64,000 bases of DNA from Crotophaga sulcirostris. Its lineage: Eukaryota > Chordata > Aves > Cuculiformes > Crotophagidae. The DNA is taken from assembly GCA_013397455.1 (NCBI GenBank), contig VYZB01000274.1, forward strand, positions 794,614 to 858,613. The letters run 5' to 3'. The notes beneath the pieces were generated by a model. That model did no database searches. It saw nothing but the letters and a program-made list of their open reading frames with translations, and was not told the origin of the DNA. Position 1 is the first letter of the stretch. The number at the start of each line of letters is the position of its first letter. A program made the position numbers and the translations under genes. Shown piece after piece: positions 62,500 through 64,000 of the stretch.

Positions 62500-62803
62500 C
62501 TGCCCCTCCTTCCCTCCTCTCACTTTATCCCAGCTTTTGTTGCTGAGCAGGCATCATATGGTGGGGAATATCCCTTTGGTCATTTGGGTCGACTGTTCTG
62601 GCTATGTCCCCTCCCAGGATCTTGCCCACTCCAGCCTACTGGGTGAGGGGGGAATGTGGGAGAGACAGTCTTGATGCTGTGCGAGCACTGCTCAGCAGTA
62701 TCCGAAACACTGGTGTGTAATGAACACCTTTTCAAACTACCAGCACAGCTCTATGAGGACTGCTATGGTAAAAATTAACTTAATCTCAACCAGACCAAAT
62801 ACA
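62500..62803 (-). mobile_element. Avian ERVL-like LTR fragment (antisense)
   Basis: On the plus strand it reads ATCATATGGTGGGGAATATC, CCTTTGGTCATTTGGGTCGA, then CCAGCCTACTGGGTGAGG, GCACTGCTCAGCAGTA and finally TTAACTTAATCTCAACCAGA ending AATACA. These are the same landmarks, in the same order, as the right half of the LTR at 45576-46104. It therefore represents the 5' (U3) half of that LTR family in antisense. The half expected to the left is missing. The two LTRs are too different and too far apart to be the ends of one provirus as far as I can judge. Confidence 0.7.
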
Positions 62804-63976
62804 AGCAGAGTGCCAGCCACCCTGCAGACACTGTCAGTGGTGGCTCTGCTACGCCTCCATCTATACCACTGGCGGAAGTCACTAATGAGCACACCAGGCA
62901 CCAGCTGCCACTGCGACTGGTCTCTGTGCTGGGCATGAAGGTAAATAGCAGCAGGGAGATGGGAAGAGTTAAGGTCAAACTCTGATATTTAGTGTTTTTC
63001 AAATAATATACTGGAAAAAGTTATTTTTAAAGACTCTGACTTCAGTTTTCCTTGGGCACTCAGGTGATTTTGAAGGAATTTCCTGACTAGCAAGCAGCCT
63101 CTCTTTCCCTGAAATATTGGGAATGCTCGTATTTCACTCAAAACCAAAATGAGTCCCTTCAAGGCTGCCTGAACACCGAAGAATTAGCAATTGCATCATT
63201 TGCCACTGATGCATGGGCAAAGTATTTATAGTATGATTAAATTCTCTGCTCTACTAGAGACAAGATATGAATTCACACTGACTTGTTTTACATCCTTGGA
63301 TAAGCGGGTAGCAATTAAATGGGTCATTCAACAACTGTAGCTACTTAGGTAGGAGCTGTATGCACTTGTGCAGCTTGGAGTGATGTTCTCAAAGTCACTT
63401 TGGAGGCTTTAGCTAGCACAACAGTCTATTTCATGGGAATGACACTCTTTGTCCTGTGAGAAGCTATGAAAGCACTATCTTATATTCTTCCTGTGCACAG
63501 CTTGGTTCCTAGTGCTCTGTAGCAGAAAGCATAATTTCACAGGATGACCATTTAGATCTGAAACTCAGAATACCAACACTTAATGATGAGAGTTCTCAAA
63601 TGTCAGAGCAGGCAAGAAAAGCATCTGAATCCTCAGTTTCTATGTCTAGAGACATAAGATTCACATTTCTAACTCTTGTTGCAGATTTAGTCATAAGCAT
63701 TCTTAAAGTAAAACCATAGTCAAAATTAATAGTATCCACATTCTTCTTTCTATTGCTAAAAACGAACAGATTAATGTAATTTACTGATGTGCATATTATT
63801 TCTCCAGGAGGAAAAGGACTGGAAGGACCTTCTTCGGTAATACAAGTGAAATGAAGATAGTTGCCAGTGCAAATATATTATGATAAACAAATATAGAACA
63901 AATGTGAAATGCCTGTGCTTTCAGTAGAAATAAACCTAATATCAGGAAATTATTGTAATTTCTGTTTTATACGCAG
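62804..63976. other. Unique DNA, no gene confirmed
   Basis: No repeat is recognised. A possible short exon at 63809-63837 has an acceptor-like left edge (TATTATTTCTCCAG) and is followed by GTAATA, but at 29 bases it is too short to support alone. Confidence 0.4.
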
Positions 63977-64000
63977 GTGCCCGCTGCTATTGTGGGATCA
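63977..64000 (+). CDS. Possible exon start cut by the window edge
   Basis: A pyrimidine-rich tract with a terminal AG (TTTCTGTTTTATACGCAG, ending at 63976) precedes 24 bases that are clearly richer in G and C than their surroundings. This is the usual look of an intron-exon border. All three frames are open over these bases, so neither phase nor protein can be told. If real, most of this end of the window is an intron of a plus-strand gene. The evidence is only the splice-site shape and the composition change. Confidence 0.25.

Noticed and set aside
1..64000. CRISPR arrays, bacterial operons, tRNA and rRNA genes
   Set aside because: No regularly spaced repeats, cloverleaf-like sequences or rRNA-like blocks were seen; the repeat content is avian.

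Overview
The window looks like an AT-rich, gene-poor stretch of a bird chromosome, either deep inside a long intron or intergenic. The main clue is the repeat set. There are several CR1 LINE copies, most ending in the avian 3' tail built from ATTCTATG-type units. There are two antisense LTR fragments of an avian ERVL-like family, one further probable solo LTR, and an old interspersed repeat of a kind shared with turtles and crocodilians. There are no Alu, B1 or L1 elements and no bacterial-style gene packing. All family names come from remembered consensus features; no database search was run.

Layout. 1-5190: unique AT-rich DNA with a short CR1 scrap (1227-1412) and a 1.3-kb antisense CR1 (3861-5190) with decayed reverse-transcriptase pieces. 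5191-13968: unique DNA with a probable solo LTR at about 11783-12222 (TATA box, AATAAA signal, perfect hairpin). 13969-14396: an antisense CR1 of another subfamily, with an uninterrupted 111-codon end of its polymerase ORF. 16054-16443: the best host coding candidate, a 129-codon open frame with a convincing splice acceptor at its start and a stop at its end, possibly an alternative last exon. 16444-41848: 25 kb with no recognised gene, only simple repeats, a 17-bp inverted repeat and possible ancient repeat relics. 41849-43447: an antisense CR1 with a 188-codon RT open frame, meeting a sense-strand CR1 3' end in opposite orientation. 45576-46104: antisense ERVL-like LTR. 47458-48001: sense CR1. 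49870-50045: old interspersed repeat. 62500-62803: second antisense ERVL-like LTR, partial. The window ends in what may be the first 24 bases of an exon (63977-64000).

No operon, pathway or multi-gene system is visible. The only recognisable protein-coding sequence belongs to CR1 retrotransposons, and all copies are 5'-truncated and non-autonomous. I found no tRNA or rRNA gene, CRISPR array or undescribed system that I can support. The most useful leads are the possible exons at 16065-16443 and 63977-64000, and the structure of the CR1 and LTR insertions.
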